Shown in pieces: positions 7,848 to 16,811 of a stretch of 64,000 nucleotides of DNA. The DNA is from Ilyomonas sp965199845 (lineage in GTDB: Bacteria > Bacteroidota > Bacteroidia > Chitinophagales > Chitinophagaceae). The notes beneath the pieces are model-generated. The model was not told where the DNA came from, did not search any database, and saw nothing but the letters and a program-made list of their open reading frames with translations. The DNA is taken from the NCBI GenBank assembly GCA_965199845.1, contig CBDATZ010000003.1, positions 1 to 64,000 on the forward strand. The letters run 5' to 3'. A program made the translations under genes and the position numbers. The number at the start of each line of letters is the position of its first letter. Position 1 is the stretch's first letter.

Positions 7848-8573
7848 ATGAGCAAAGATTATTCTCTCTCTACGGTTCTTACACCAAGGTTGTTAGATTT
7901 ATATGATGTAAGAAACAGTGTTGTCGTTATCATTGATGTATTCAGAGCTACTTCAACAATTGCTGCGGCGTTATACAACGGTGCCCGGCGTATTATTCCG
8001 GTTGATAGTGTTGAACAGTGTATTGCCATGGGCAAAAACTTAAATGCAATTACTGCCGGCGAGCGTGATGGTAAAATAATTCCGGGCTTACAATATGGAA
8101 ATTCACCAGCCGAATATCACCGCGAATTTATTGAAGATAAAACGTTAGTGCTGACAACAACCAACGGCACCAAATTACTACACATGGCTTTAGCCAAAGG
8201 TGCTTCTGAAGTTATAACCGGTTCCTTTCCAAATCTTTCTTCTGTATATAATTTTTTAGCTGAAGCAAATAAAAATGTGATATTAGGTTGTTCAGGCTGG
8301 AAAGATCGTTTTAATCTTGAGGATACTTTATTTGCGGGAGCCGTGGTTAGCCGGTTAAAAGAACATTTTACAGTGCATTGCGATAGCAGCCTGATGGCAG
8401 AAAGCATGTATAATTTGCATAAAAATGATTTATTCCGGTTTATACAGCATACAACACACTGGCATCGTTTATCTGGTTATGGTTTAGAAAAAGATTTGGA
8501 ATGGTGTATTACAGAAGATATTGCAGATGTATTACCTATTTATCAAAACAGCGAATTGGTAGTAAAGAAATAA
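7848..8573 (+). CDS. comB: 2-phosphosulfolactate phosphatase family (ComB)
   Basis: 241 residues resembling ComB, the magnesium-dependent phosphatase that turns 2-phosphosulfolactate into sulfolactate. Family features seen are VVIIDVFRATSTIAAAL near the N terminus, the segment AGERDGKIIPGLQYGNSP, the TTTNGT motif and the glycine-rich ILGCSGWKDRFNLEDT. In methanogens this step leads to coenzyme M; in bacteria the family is widespread and its true substrate is often unproven. No other sulfolactate or sulfonate gene is adjacent. It is a single-gene unit with its own promoter element and terminator. Confidence 0.85.
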   Translation: MSKDYSLSTVLTPRLLDLYDVRNSVVVIIDVFRATSTIAAALYNGARRIIPVDSVEQCIAMGKNLNAITAGERDGKIIPGLQYGNSPAEYHREFIEDKTLVLTTTNGTKLLHMALAKGASEVITGSFPNLSSVYNFLAEANKNVILGCSGWKDRFNLEDTLFAGAVVSRLKEHFTVHCDSSLMAESMYNLHKNDLFRFIQHTTHWHRLSGYGLEKDLEWCITEDIADVLPIYQNSELVVKK

Positions 8574-8587
8574 AATGTCGTAAAAAG

Positions 8588-8619
8588 AAAAACAGCCTCC
8601 GAATCTGAAAGCTGTTTTT
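8588..8619. terminator. Terminator between converging genes
   Basis: AAAAACAGC at 8588-8596 pairs with GCTGTTTTT at 8611-8619. Both strands carry a T run after the stem, so it can serve comB and the convergent gene ending at 8627. Confidence 0.75.
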
Positions 8620-8626
8620 AATATTT

Positions 8627-9283
8627 TTAGTTTAATTTTTCTGCGAGTGCATTCATACCGTCAAGCAATTTTTGCTGAACGGCTTCTAATCTCCTCTTTT
8701 TAGTATCTGCTCTTTTTGCATCTTCTATAGAACTCACCATATCTTTCTGATCATCAACAGACAAAGACTTAAAAAAATCTTTTGCTTTTTTATGTTTGAT
8801 AAAAAAGATTTCAAGTTCAGCAGGCAATTTTACCAATACTCTGTCAAAATCTTCGGCTTCTGAATTGTCATCATCACCATTTGCGAGACTTGCAATTGCA
8901 ACTTCCGACTTCTTAAAACAAATTGCCATCCAGACATGATCCAATGCAATCTGGCTATCAATCTCAAAATCATGATCAAACAAAACCTGCCAGCTGCAAT
9001 CTCTGTTTAAATCAGAAACAATTTTACTTGTTGCTTTCGGATAAGCAATCCAAAGTTTACTATCTAAGTGTAAAGCCGGAAATACATCACTTAAAATGGC
9101 GCACATCTGGTTCTGATGGATAGCAAATAGAAGAGCAAAATCTATTTTCCGGGTTCGGAGAAGTGGTGTAACATTTTTTGCGTAAGGTAACTTGGAAAAT
9201 TGTTTTTCAATGGCAGAAGGAAGACCTTGGATAAGAACATTTTTTTCATCTTTCAGGTTAAGCTTTTCAATCATACTTTGCAT
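8627..9283 (-). CDS. YdeI/OmpD-associated-type protein with extra N-terminal domain
   Basis: The last third resembles the C-terminal part of YdeI-type proteins: helical, with FFKSLSVDDQKDMVSSIEDA followed by a Lys/Arg-rich segment and a helix ending LLDGMNALAEKLN. The first 110 residues form a separate domain with LDSKLWIAYPKATSKIVSDL, reminiscent of the DUF3052 type, so the protein seems to be a fusion. About 218 residues from the ATG at 9283; a second ATG at 9274 is equally possible. An acidic spacer (GDDDNSEAEDFD) links the halves. Cytosolic; function unknown. Confidence 0.6.
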   Translation of the reverse strand: MQSMIEKLNLKDEKNVLIQGLPSAIEKQFSKLPYAKNVTPLLRTRKIDFALLFAIHQNQMCAILSDVFPALHLDSKLWIAYPKATSKIVSDLNRDCSWQVLFDHDFEIDSQIALDHVWMAICFKKSEVAIASLANGDDDNSEAEDFDRVLVKLPAELEIFFIKHKKAKDFFKSLSVDDQKDMVSSIEDAKRADTKKRRLEAVQQKLLDGMNALAEKLN

Positions 9284-9392
9284 AAACATTACCTTATAGT
9301 AAGCAATAAAAAGGTAGGCAAAGGTATAACAATCTATTGCATAAAGCAATTGATATTAAATGTTTTCGCACAAATAATCCTTAAAGTTGATA

Positions 9393-10199
9393 TTATCCCT
9401 TAACCGGTTTGTAATATTTAAGCGCTTCAGGCATCCATTTCTGCAAATCCCGAATACGGGCGGCATCTGCCGGATGGTCACTTAAAAATACAGGCGTTGT
9501 TGAACCCTGGCTCAAACCCTGCATACGTTGCCAGAAAGGAATAGCTTCCTGCGGATTATAACCTGCCATAGCTGCGAAGATTAATCCATAATGATCAGCC
9601 TCAGATTCTTGCCCGCGCGAATTAGGAAGTAAAACACCAACCTGTGCAGTCGGTGCATAAACGGTATTGAATATATTTAGATATTTAGGATTACTGCTCA
9701 ACGCTACGCCACCCAGTTCCTGGAGACCGGCAGCCACCATTTGCTGACTCATTCTTTCTCTTCCATGACCTGCAACCGCATGTGTAATTTCGTGTCCCAA
9801 TACAATTGCTAACGCCGCTTCGTTTTGTGTAACCGGCAAAATGCCGGTATAAACAACCACTTTACCACCGGGCATACACCAGGCATTCACTTCTTTACTA
9901 TCAACCAGATTAAACTCCCATTGGTAACCATTTAAAACGTCTGACTGTCCTTTTTCCTTGTAATATGCCGTAATTGCACTAGCAATACGCGAACCAACAC
10001 GACGCACCATTTCAGCATCTTTGCTGGTTGATGTACTTACGACTTTATTTTGACTCAGAAATTGTTTGTATTGTGTTTGTGCGGTAGCTTCTATATCACT
10101 TTCAGAAACAAGACTTAACTGGTTGCGACCGGTTATTGCATTCCTGGTACATGCTGAAATCAAAACCAAGGAAGCAACGGCAAGTACGGATAAACGCAT
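9393..10199 (-). CDS. M48-family metallopeptidase lipoprotein
   Basis: Zinc peptidase of the M48 (Ste24/LoiP-like) group, probably anchored in the envelope and involved in protein quality control. A lipoprotein signal peptide ends in LVLISAC with lipidated Cys17. The catalytic motif HEITH lies at residues 136-140, and a later ESEADHYG segment supplies the third zinc ligand (Glu). NAWCMPGGKVVVYTGIL before HEITH is typical. About 268 residues from the ATG at 10199; an upstream TTG at 10226 would add nine residues and is less likely. Single gene. Confidence 0.85.
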   Translation of the reverse strand: MRLSVLAVASLVLISACTRNAITGRNQLSLVSESDIEATAQTQYKQFLSQNKVVSTSTSKDAEMVRRVGSRIASAITAYYKEKGQSDVLNGYQWEFNLVDSKEVNAWCMPGGKVVVYTGILPVTQNEAALAIVLGHEITHAVAGHGRERMSQQMVAAGLQELGGVALSSNPKYLNIFNTVYAPTAQVGVLLPNSRGQESEADHYGLIFAAMAGYNPQEAIPFWQRMQGLSQGSTTPVFLSDHPADAARIRDLQKWMPEALKYYKPVKG

Positions 10200-10463
10200 A
10201 ATTGAATTTTTTAAATTTTTTTTCAATGGTTCAATATTTATACCAATTGATTGATATTGATTTGTTTGGTGTAAAATGAAAATGATGATATAAAGCCTAA
10301 CGCTAAAGACGTAAAGTAATGGAATTATATGTAAAATAATTTTGAAACTTATTTGTAGAAATTATTACAACTGTTATCATTCTTTATAAGTAAATGAATT
10401 GTATGGTTGCTTGGCAAGATGAATAATGAATAAAAGATTATAGTATAAATGAAATTATTATAA
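10200..10463. other. Intergenic region, no gene seen
   Basis: About 260 very AT-rich bases between the M48 gene and the DUF3606 terminator. It should hold the M48 promoter on the minus strand, but I cannot place it and see no coding frame. Confidence 0.4.
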
Positions 10464-10500
10464 AATAAAAAAGTCAGCTTTTGTTACTTCAAGGCTGACT
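10464..10500 (-). terminator. Rho-independent terminator of the DUF3606 gene
   Basis: AGTCAGC (10472-10478) pairs with GCTGACT (10494-10500); on the minus strand the stem is followed by a run of T residues. Confidence 0.7.
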
Positions 10501-10545
10501 GATATTATAAAATACGAAGGAAATGTAAAAGTTTATTTTGCTTTC

Positions 10546-10725
10546 TTATTTGCCTGAACAATATGCCAATGTTCGGGAAATAGAATTATTATGTTCCTGG
10601 AAAATCTGCTGAAAAGCTTCGGGACTTATGTTGAATTTTTTTGCCCAATAACTGATCTCTTTTGACTGGTTAAAATTTACCTGTGTATTCTCACTAACTT
10701 TTTCTTTCCGTGCCAAGTGTATCAT
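10546..10725 (-). CDS. DUF3606 family small protein
   Basis: A 59-residue gene read from ATG at 10723-10725 to TAA at 10546-10548. The sequence contains EISYWAKKFNISPEAFQQIF, the helix-turn-helix-like pattern (xxYWxxKFxVSxExL) of the DUF3606 family of small proteins with unknown function. It is followed by its own hairpin terminator, which supports it being a real gene. Basic N terminus, no signal peptide. Confidence 0.7.
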   Translation of the reverse strand: MIHLARKEKVSENTQVNFNQSKEISYWAKKFNISPEAFQQIFQEHNNSISRTLAYCSGK

Positions 10726-10829
10726 TTTATTTCTTTTACTGAATAACAGCCAATGCTATGCCCATTCTTTAATAAAATATCTTTTGGTATGATTTTACTA
10801 AAATGTATCTCATATCATTTTAATTACTC

Positions 10830-11162
10830 ATGACAACTGCAAAAATTGTTCGTCACCGACATAAATATCATCATTACGTAAACGATGATTTGAAAAGTGT
10901 AAGAGAAGAAACGTTTTTTAAAATTATTTTTTCTGATCCGGCAGAATTGGAAACTTTTAAAGATTGGATTAAACAAAACGGCGGCAGCTACGAATACGAT
11001 AAAGATGAGTGTATGCAGCGCGGACATCAGCCAACATTAAGCAACTTTGAAGATAAAGTTTGCTGGTGTGATATTATGAGTTATTACCTGATGCATATAG
11101 CCGGCTATACATTTTATTCTACAATTCATCCATACAAGGGAGAAGTGTATATTAAAAATTGA
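10830..11162 (+). CDS. Uncharacterised 110-residue protein
   Basis: Not recognised. The protein starts MTTAKIVRHRHKYHHYVNDD, a His-rich stretch, and has a Cys-containing middle (YDKDECMQRGH, DKVCWCDIMSYY). It has no signal peptide or long hydrophobic segment, so it is probably cytosolic. The His/Cys content might allow metal binding, but no known site can be named. It lies alone between minus-strand genes. It does not obviously belong to a mobile element. Confidence 0.55.
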   Translation: MTTAKIVRHRHKYHHYVNDDLKSVREETFFKIIFSDPAELETFKDWIKQNGGSYEYDKDECMQRGHQPTLSNFEDKVCWCDIMSYYLMHIAGYTFYSTIHPYKGEVYIKN

Positions 11163-11234
11163 TGTTTGATATGTAATGTAAGGTTTTAATTTGATAATCA
11201 CATTTTGCATTACATATCTAAAACCATATATAAA

Positions 11235-11846
11235 CTAATGCATTCTGTCGCCTCTGAATGCAAGTTCTTTCATAATGGCAGCTTCATATTGAAGCCACTG
11301 AAGCCAGCGGCTTCTTACTTTTTGTTCATCAATATACAACTCAGCAAGCTGAATAAATAAAGCATAATGTCCTGCTTCACTTTCCATAAAACGGCGATAG
11401 AATTGTTGCAAATAAACATCATCTAAACCTTCGCTTAAACGTTTAAAACGCTCACAACTCCTGGCTTCTACAAGAGCCATCATTAGCAATTGGTCTAACA
11501 AACGACCTTCTTCATCGCCACCTTTTTGCCGGAATTGAATGAGCTTGTTTACATATTCGTCTCTGCGCTGACTGCCAAGTGGCAAGTTCCGTTTTCGCAA
11601 CTCCTGTAACACCAAACGGAAATGTCCCCATTCTTCCGTAACAATGGGCGATAGCTCATTTACCAGTTCTGTTTTTGAAGAATAATATTGTATTAAAGTA
11701 ATACAGCTCATGGCTGCTTTTTGCTCGCAATAAGCATGGTCGGTAAGAATATCCTGTAAGCTTATAGCGGCTAAATTTACCCAGCGCGGATCGGTGGGAA
11801 GCTCCAATCCTAAAATACTTTTTTGCGCTTTTTCATTTTGCTCCAT
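11235..11846 (-). CDS. miaE: tRNA-(ms2io6A)-hydroxylase
   Basis: Diiron enzyme that hydroxylates the isopentenyl side chain of ms2i6A37 in tRNA. The ferritin-like four-helix pattern with carboxylate/His ligands is visible: DHAYCEQKAA, EEWGHF, EARSCERF and ESEAGHYALF. About 203 residues from the ATG at 11846, the normal family length; the upstream in-frame codon at 11861 is a TTG and adds nothing conserved. Single gene on the minus strand, upstream of a protein of unknown function. Confidence 0.88.
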   Translation of the reverse strand: MEQNEKAQKSILGLELPTDPRWVNLAAISLQDILTDHAYCEQKAAMSCITLIQYYSSKTELVNELSPIVTEEWGHFRLVLQELRKRNLPLGSQRRDEYVNKLIQFRQKGGDEEGRLLDQLLMMALVEARSCERFKRLSEGLDDVYLQQFYRRFMESEAGHYALFIQLAELYIDEQKVRSRWLQWLQYEAAIMKELAFRGDRMH

Positions 11847-11925
11847 AATGGTTGCGAACAATTAAAAAAAGAGCAAAAATAAGGGTTAGAAAACCTTTTG
11901 TACAATCAAAATAAATCGGGAGATG

Positions 11926-12369
11926 TTATTTTATTTTGACATCAAAATTGATAATGTTCATCATTGCAATTTTAAGAATAATCGCATTCAGGTTTTCTAT
12001 ATCATCGCGCTCTTCAAATTCAATAAAACGACACAAACGCAAGTCCTGGCTTTCTGTGCGGCTGTTTTCGAGCATTTCTTTCATCTGGAAAGCAATGTTT
12101 AAATAACTGTTCTTTTCAACAAAATAAAAAGTAGTAAACCAATCAATCTGCAACTGCGGATATTTCTTTTGTATGTAAGAAGCAATCTCGTACAATACAT
12201 AAGTTGGCACAATGCCGTAAGAAGCTAAATAAAAGATGCTGGCTGAACAAACAGCACCGTCTTTAAACGAAATTTTTTGCAGTGACTGATCGTCTAACTG
12301 GTAAACGGAAAACGCTTCATCATCAACAATATGAAGAACATCATCACGATTAATAATAGAGTAGCGCAT
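11926..12369 (-). CDS. Uncharacterised 147-residue protein
   Basis: Starts at ATG 12367-12369 with MRYSIINRDDVLHIVDDEAF. It shows mixed alpha/beta character with a central YVLYEIASYIQKKYPQLQIDWFTTFYFVEK segment that I do not recognise, and an acidic stretch FEERDDIENL. There is no signal peptide; it is probably cytosolic. It is separated from miaE by about 80 bases and points the same way, so both may be co-transcribed. No function is suggested. Confidence 0.6.
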   Translation of the reverse strand: MRYSIINRDDVLHIVDDEAFSVYQLDDQSLQKISFKDGAVCSASIFYLASYGIVPTYVLYEIASYIQKKYPQLQIDWFTTFYFVEKNSYLNIAFQMKEMLENSRTESQDLRLCRFIEFEERDDIENLNAIILKIAMMNIINFDVKIK

Positions 12370-12487
12370 GATAGTGGATTTGTATTGCGCTAAATTGAAT
12401 TTTCTTTTTATAAAAGGTCTTAAATAGGACTTATGTTTTTATTAAAATAAGATAAATATAAATGGATATAACCTGCATTGTTGGAGG

Positions 12488-13585
12488 TTATTTTCTTCTT
12501 TCCTCATCAATTGCCTGCAGCAAACCGTTGCTGGTTGTATCGTTGGTTAGTTCCCAAAACATAATGCCGTCTAAGTGATGGTCAATCACATATTTTGTTT
12601 TTTCTGCCATCGATTTTTTATCATCAAACGTTACAAGAAAACCTTCTTTGGCGTTGTAATAATAAGGCGCATGAGCCGTAGAATCCCAATGATAAACATA
12701 ATTGTCATCGGCTAAAATAGTGTTGCTGAAATTTTTATAATCGATGCCTTTATAAAACGTACAAGGCTGATATAAACCATTTTGCAAACTATCGCTCAGC
12801 TTAAAAACACGTGCATAAAAAGCAGCGCCAACATCAAGCTTTTGTAAAGGAACACGCATAGAATCAAGTAAATAAATAGCGTTAGCAATACTTTCTTTTT
12901 GCTGCGATGTTGAATACAAAGGTGTATGATGTCCGCTTACTTTAGAATAACCATTTGTCAAATCATAAGTCATTAAATTCACACGATCAACGAGCGGAAT
13001 TATCTTATCCCATTCAATCGATTTTAACAGGTAATCGGTAAAGCCGCCGGCAGCAAAACTAATCTCGTATTTTTTACCAAACTGCTTGCGCATTTCGGAA
13101 ACAAGTGCTGTAAAATTTTGTTTGTCTTGTGGTAAAAACTGATGACCGGGAACGCCTTCAATTGCGGGATATTCCCAATCTAAATCAATGCCGTCAGCAT
13201 TAAAATACTGGAGCAAATGTTTAGACGATGAAGCAAAATCTTTACGTCCGGCTTCCGTATTGAAAACTGCAGAACACATTTCGCAGCCGCCCCAGCCGCC
13301 CATAGAAAAAATAATTTTTAAATCAGGATATTGTTTTTTCAGAGAAACCAGTTTGCGAATGGTAGCACTGTCTTTTAATTTATCTACATGTAAATTGTTT
13401 CCTTGCAAATGCGTGAAGCTGAAAATAATATGTGTGAGCGCAGAAACATTGTATTTATCAATCTCCGCAGAATCGCCGGTATAATAAGCTAATACATTAC
13501 AGGCTTTCGTTCCGGTTGTTTGCTGTGCAAATAAATTTGATTTGCTGATGAGCACAAATAATAATAAAGACAGTAAATATTTCAT
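12488..13585 (-). CDS. Secreted GH18 chitinase
   Basis: Glycoside hydrolase family 18 enzyme that cleaves chitin-type beta-1,4-GlcNAc polymers. A signal peptide (residues 1-20, ending LFAQ) is followed by a TIM-barrel sequence with the two GH18 hallmarks: FSMGGWGG near residues 93-100 and DGIDLDWEYP with catalytic Glu138. LMTYDL and the final FWELTND strand are also typical. 365 residues, a single catalytic domain and no recognisable binding module or type IX tail. It sits 17 bp behind the putative clan-CD protein, so the two are probably co-transcribed. Confidence 0.92.
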   Translation of the reverse strand: MKYLLSLLLFVLISKSNLFAQQTTGTKACNVLAYYTGDSAEIDKYNVSALTHIIFSFTHLQGNNLHVDKLKDSATIRKLVSLKKQYPDLKIIFSMGGWGGCEMCSAVFNTEAGRKDFASSSKHLLQYFNADGIDLDWEYPAIEGVPGHQFLPQDKQNFTALVSEMRKQFGKKYEISFAAGGFTDYLLKSIEWDKIIPLVDRVNLMTYDLTNGYSKVSGHHTPLYSTSQQKESIANAIYLLDSMRVPLQKLDVGAAFYARVFKLSDSLQNGLYQPCTFYKGIDYKNFSNTILADDNYVYHWDSTAHAPYYYNAKEGFLVTFDDKKSMAEKTKYVIDHHLDGIMFWELTNDTTSNGLLQAIDEERRK

Positions 13586-13602
13586 AGTTTGGTTTAAATC
13601 GG

Positions 13603-14910
13603 CTACCCGTTTTCCTTTTCCTGCAACTTTGTATAAGCCATGATAAATACAGCACCTAAATTTTTATAAGGCGGAACATAATCATCAAATAATTCTTTGT
13701 TCTGACCTGTTTTAAATTCTTTGGAAAAGCCTTTCCACATTAATGGCCAGTCCAGATCTTTGCCTAAGCGTAATTCGTTTATAATACCAGTAATCAGCGG
13801 TAAATTAATCAAACCACTTCCCGTTTGTTTTGAGGAAATAATATGCGCTTCGGGACAAATTTTCAATATCTGATTTAAGCTTTGATAACCACCGCAACTA
13901 CCTAACAAAACCACCTGTGCCGTAGATGGCATTTGTTTGATGGTATTGATTAAATAATAGCTGTGACCACGATGCAATACTACGCTCGGATTTAAATCAT
14001 GTTCTCCTAAATACTCAATCAAATCAGCCTGCGCTTTATCATCAAGACCTTGCATCTCGTCGAGCGGGCGATTGGAATAAATGGTTATCGGTGCGCCTTT
14101 CGTAGAAGTAAAAGTTACCCATTCCGGTGATGAAGTCATCTTCCAGTTGGCGTTATTAAAGGTTCTTACAAAAGCATTAAATACATTTTGACCGTCTTTA
14201 TCGCCATAAAAAAATTGCTGTACAATAATTCTTCCGGTTGAATCTTTAAGCATATTATTCCTCATAAAATATACCGGGCGAATGCTTAATTCTTTCGATA
14301 CATCAATATGATTTGTTGAATCCATTGACAGGAATAAAACGTTCAATATATTATAAATATTCAAAGCTCTCTGGTTGCCTGAAGCCTTTGCCTCGCTTAG
14401 GTTTTGCTTAACTTGTCCCAGAATTAGATGCTGAATATTGGGGTCATAAATACTCGCGTACGAACCAGCAACATCCACAGCATCTTCCAGACTATCTTTG
14501 CCGTTATGTTTATCCAAACCATTTACAAAAGCTTTCATTAAAACTTCTGCATTGTCTTTATCCATCCGTTTCAGAAAATCATCCAGCTCATTATAATTGG
14601 CTGCCATTTTTATCCACTTTTTAAAATGGTCAAAACGAACATTTACCAATAAAGAATCGCCGCGCGGCGATTTCATTTTTTGCCAGATGCGCGGGTACAC
14701 ACCACGCACATAACTCGATGTATAAATCAGTTCTTCCTGCATTACCGCTAAGTAATACAACTCTTCAGGAGATAGTTTATCTATAATGCGGAAGCGAACA
14801 TTATCAGGCGATTCGTGCAAACCATTAATCTCATTTACAAAGTAAGTTCCGGCATATTTTATTCTATCATCCATAGAACCAATACCCATTGCCGTATCGC
14901 GCTGTAACAT
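13603..14910 (-). CDS. Putative clan-CD (caspase/gingipain-like) protein, C-terminal reading frame
   Basis: 435-residue frame starting MLQRDTAMGIGSMDD. No signal peptide of its own. Near residue 320 it has VVLHRGHSYY and about 25 residues later VVLLGSCGG, the hydrophobic-block-then-GH and hydrophobic-block-then-SC arrangement of clan-CD cysteine peptidases (gingipain GHGS / caspase HG and xC). Family membership is inferred from motifs only. The frame overlaps the upstream frame by 44 bp; removing one A from the AAAA run there joins both into one protein of about 740 residues, so this may be the second half of a frameshifted gene rather than an independent one. Confidence 0.55.
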   Translation of the reverse strand: MLQRDTAMGIGSMDDRIKYAGTYFVNEINGLHESPDNVRFRIIDKLSPEELYYLAVMQEELIYTSSYVRGVYPRIWQKMKSPRGDSLLVNVRFDHFKKWIKMAANYNELDDFLKRMDKDNAEVLMKAFVNGLDKHNGKDSLEDAVDVAGSYASIYDPNIQHLILGQVKQNLSEAKASGNQRALNIYNILNVLFLSMDSTNHIDVSKELSIRPVYFMRNNMLKDSTGRIIVQQFFYGDKDGQNVFNAFVRTFNNANWKMTSSPEWVTFTSTKGAPITIYSNRPLDEMQGLDDKAQADLIEYLGEHDLNPSVVLHRGHSYYLINTIKQMPSTAQVVLLGSCGGYQSLNQILKICPEAHIISSKQTGSGLINLPLITGIINELRLGKDLDWPLMWKGFSKEFKTGQNKELFDDYVPPYKNLGAVFIMAYTKLQEKENG

Positions 14911-15793
14911 TCGTTTTCGAGTAATCTATTTTTGTAGAAACCAGCAAACGATAGTATTGCAACGGATCATCCATCACATTATCTATCTGTTCCAGAGTTA
15001 CTTTGCCATGATATAAATTATCTAAAAAAGGAAAATATTGTCTGCCGGCTTTTAACCGCGAAAGCTTGCTGATAATTTGTACCAACGTATCCGGACTGTT
15101 ACGGATTTTATTTCCCAGCTTGTTAGAAGCAGCTGCGTAAGTATATAATTCGTCGCCGTCGTAACGCGCACTAAAGCTGATAAGACTATCCGTAAAAGGA
15201 AAATCGGAATTTTTATTTAGAGAAGGCAATATTTTATCGGGATGGAGGCGGCAATCTTTTAAAAATAATACATTTTTAGCTTCCTGCAAAGTCGCGTTGT
15301 CTTCAAACAAAACCGTTTTTAAAAGAACATTATCAATGTCAAATGGTTGCGAAGAAACAAGATCAACAATAGATGCTTTTTGCTTGTCAAGTTGCATTCC
15401 GTTAGAAAAAGCAGTTATCAAAACCGGAAGCTGGTCTATTTGCATTGTCTGGTACCTGTAATTTCTAAGAAAGCTTTCCAGCGTTTCGGTTAAGGCGCGC
15501 AGGTATTTTATTTTTGAATTGCTGTCGTCCGTATCCGCTTCAATCGCAGCTTGTATGGCATCAATTCGTTTAGTAACTGTGTATGTCAGTTGCAGATTCA
15601 TGTCGTCGTCATCATCTACAATGTCTAATTTATCATCAGCCGTTCCATCAAGCTTTAATAATTTTTTCTGCGCGTCATCCACTTTATCGTGAAACGCCTG
15701 GCGCATCAGGGGAATTTTTGCAGTTTGCGCCTGCAATGCAGTTGTTGTTATCAAAATAAAAAAAAGCAGCAGCGAATGTACCTGTTTCTTCAT
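14867..15793 (-). CDS. Secreted helical protein, N-terminal reading frame of a possibly split gene
   Basis: 308-residue frame starting at ATG 15791-15793, MKKQVHSLLLFFILITTTA, with a clear signal peptide (cleavage near ALQAQ). The rest is mostly helical, with an acidic block (DIVDDDDD) and no recognised domain. Its last 14 codons run across the start of the next frame and end in the unremarkable sequence YGNGYWFYG, as expected for reading on after a frameshift. The downstream frame lacks a signal peptide, which fits one exported precursor split by an indel. Two overlapping translationally coupled genes remain possible. Confidence 0.55.
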   Translation of the reverse strand: MKKQVHSLLLFFILITTTALQAQTAKIPLMRQAFHDKVDDAQKKLLKLDGTADDKLDIVDDDDDMNLQLTYTVTKRIDAIQAAIEADTDDSNSKIKYLRALTETLESFLRNYRYQTMQIDQLPVLITAFSNGMQLDKQKASIVDLVSSQPFDIDNVLLKTVLFEDNATLQEAKNVLFLKDCRLHPDKILPSLNKNSDFPFTDSLISFSARYDGDELYTYAAASNKLGNKIRNSPDTLVQIISKLSRLKAGRQYFPFLDNLYHGKVTLEQIDNVMDDPLQYYRLLVSTKIDYSKTNVTARYGNGYWFYG

Positions 15794-16080
15794 CACGCAA
15801 TAAATTGGTTCAATGCTTCACAAACAAAATGTAAATATCTGTTTTTAATCGTTATCAATACGTATAGCAGCCATCATAAAAGCGTTAATAATATCTCTAT
15901 ATTTATTTTATGAGACGTTAGAAATAAAAGTAAAAAGAAAAAAATGCAATTCTGGTTCGTTTAATTTTTATTTCTAAATTCTATCTTTTCGCAAATCAAT
16001 TTTCCTGCTTAACAATAAGATAATAAGCTTATAAACAGCCTCTGATAAATGTATTTTAATTTTGTATAAATAAATTGTTA
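15794..16080. other. Divergent intergenic region
   Basis: About 290 AT-rich bases between two divergent transcripts. It must hold both promoters; I cannot place either with confidence and see no coding frame. Confidence 0.4.
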
Positions 16081-16767
16081 ATGGAAAGTAACGGAAAGAA
16101 GATTTTAATAGCTGATGACGAACCGGATATTGTTGAGATTATTCAATTTAATTTACAGAATGAAGGCTACGAAATATACACCGCAGCCGATGGAAATGAA
16201 GCTTTGGAAAAAGCAAACCTGCTACTGCCCAACCTGATTATTCTCGATATTATGATGCCTTTTAAAACCGGTATTGAAGTGTGCCGGAAATTAAGAGAAA
16301 ATGACAAATTCGATGATACGCTGATTGTTTTTCTTACGGCTATTAACGATGATATTTCACAAATAAAAGGCTTGGATATTGGTGCCGATGATTACATTAA
16401 TAAACCGGTAAGCACTAAGGTTTTGGTAAGTCGGATTAATGCTTTGTTCCGGCGTATGATAAAGCCGATTGATGATGATAATAAACTGATTCATGTAAAC
16501 GGTATTACTATTGATCCGCAGCGTTATATTGTGATTGTTCAGGAGAAAGAAATCACACTTGCAAAGAAAGAATTTGAACTTTTATATTTACTGGCTTCGC
16601 GCCCCGGAAAAGTATTTTTACGGAATGAAATACTGACTTCTGTTTGGGGTAGCGACGTTATTGTAGGCGACAGAACCATTGATGTTCACATCAGAAAAAT
16701 TCGCCAGAAATTAGGCATTGATTGCGTTACCACAGTAAAAGGTGTTGGTTATAAATTTGAGTGTTAA
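16081..16767 (+). CDS. OmpR/PhoB-family response regulator
   Basis: 229 residues: an N-terminal receiver domain with acidic pocket Asp12/Asp13, phosphoacceptor Asp56 (LIILDIMMP) and Lys in YINKP, then a winged-helix DNA-binding domain ending VHIRKIRQKLG and VKGVGYKF. ATG at 16081 is chosen; the in-frame TTG at 16075 is less likely. The partner kinase starts 45 bp downstream. This arrangement is typical of PhoB/PhoR-like pairs, but the phosphate link is not shown by the local genes, so the signal is unknown. Confidence 0.9.
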   Translation: MESNGKKILIADDEPDIVEIIQFNLQNEGYEIYTAADGNEALEKANLLLPNLIILDIMMPFKTGIEVCRKLRENDKFDDTLIVFLTAINDDISQIKGLDIGADDYINKPVSTKVLVSRINALFRRMIKPIDDDNKLIHVNGITIDPQRYIVIVQEKEITLAKKEFELLYLLASRPGKVFLRNEILTSVWGSDVIVGDRTIDVHIRKIRQKLGIDCVTTVKGVGYKFEC

Positions 16768-16811
16768 TTAAACAAACTCATCGCTTATAGCTAATAGCTG
16801 ATACAATACAC

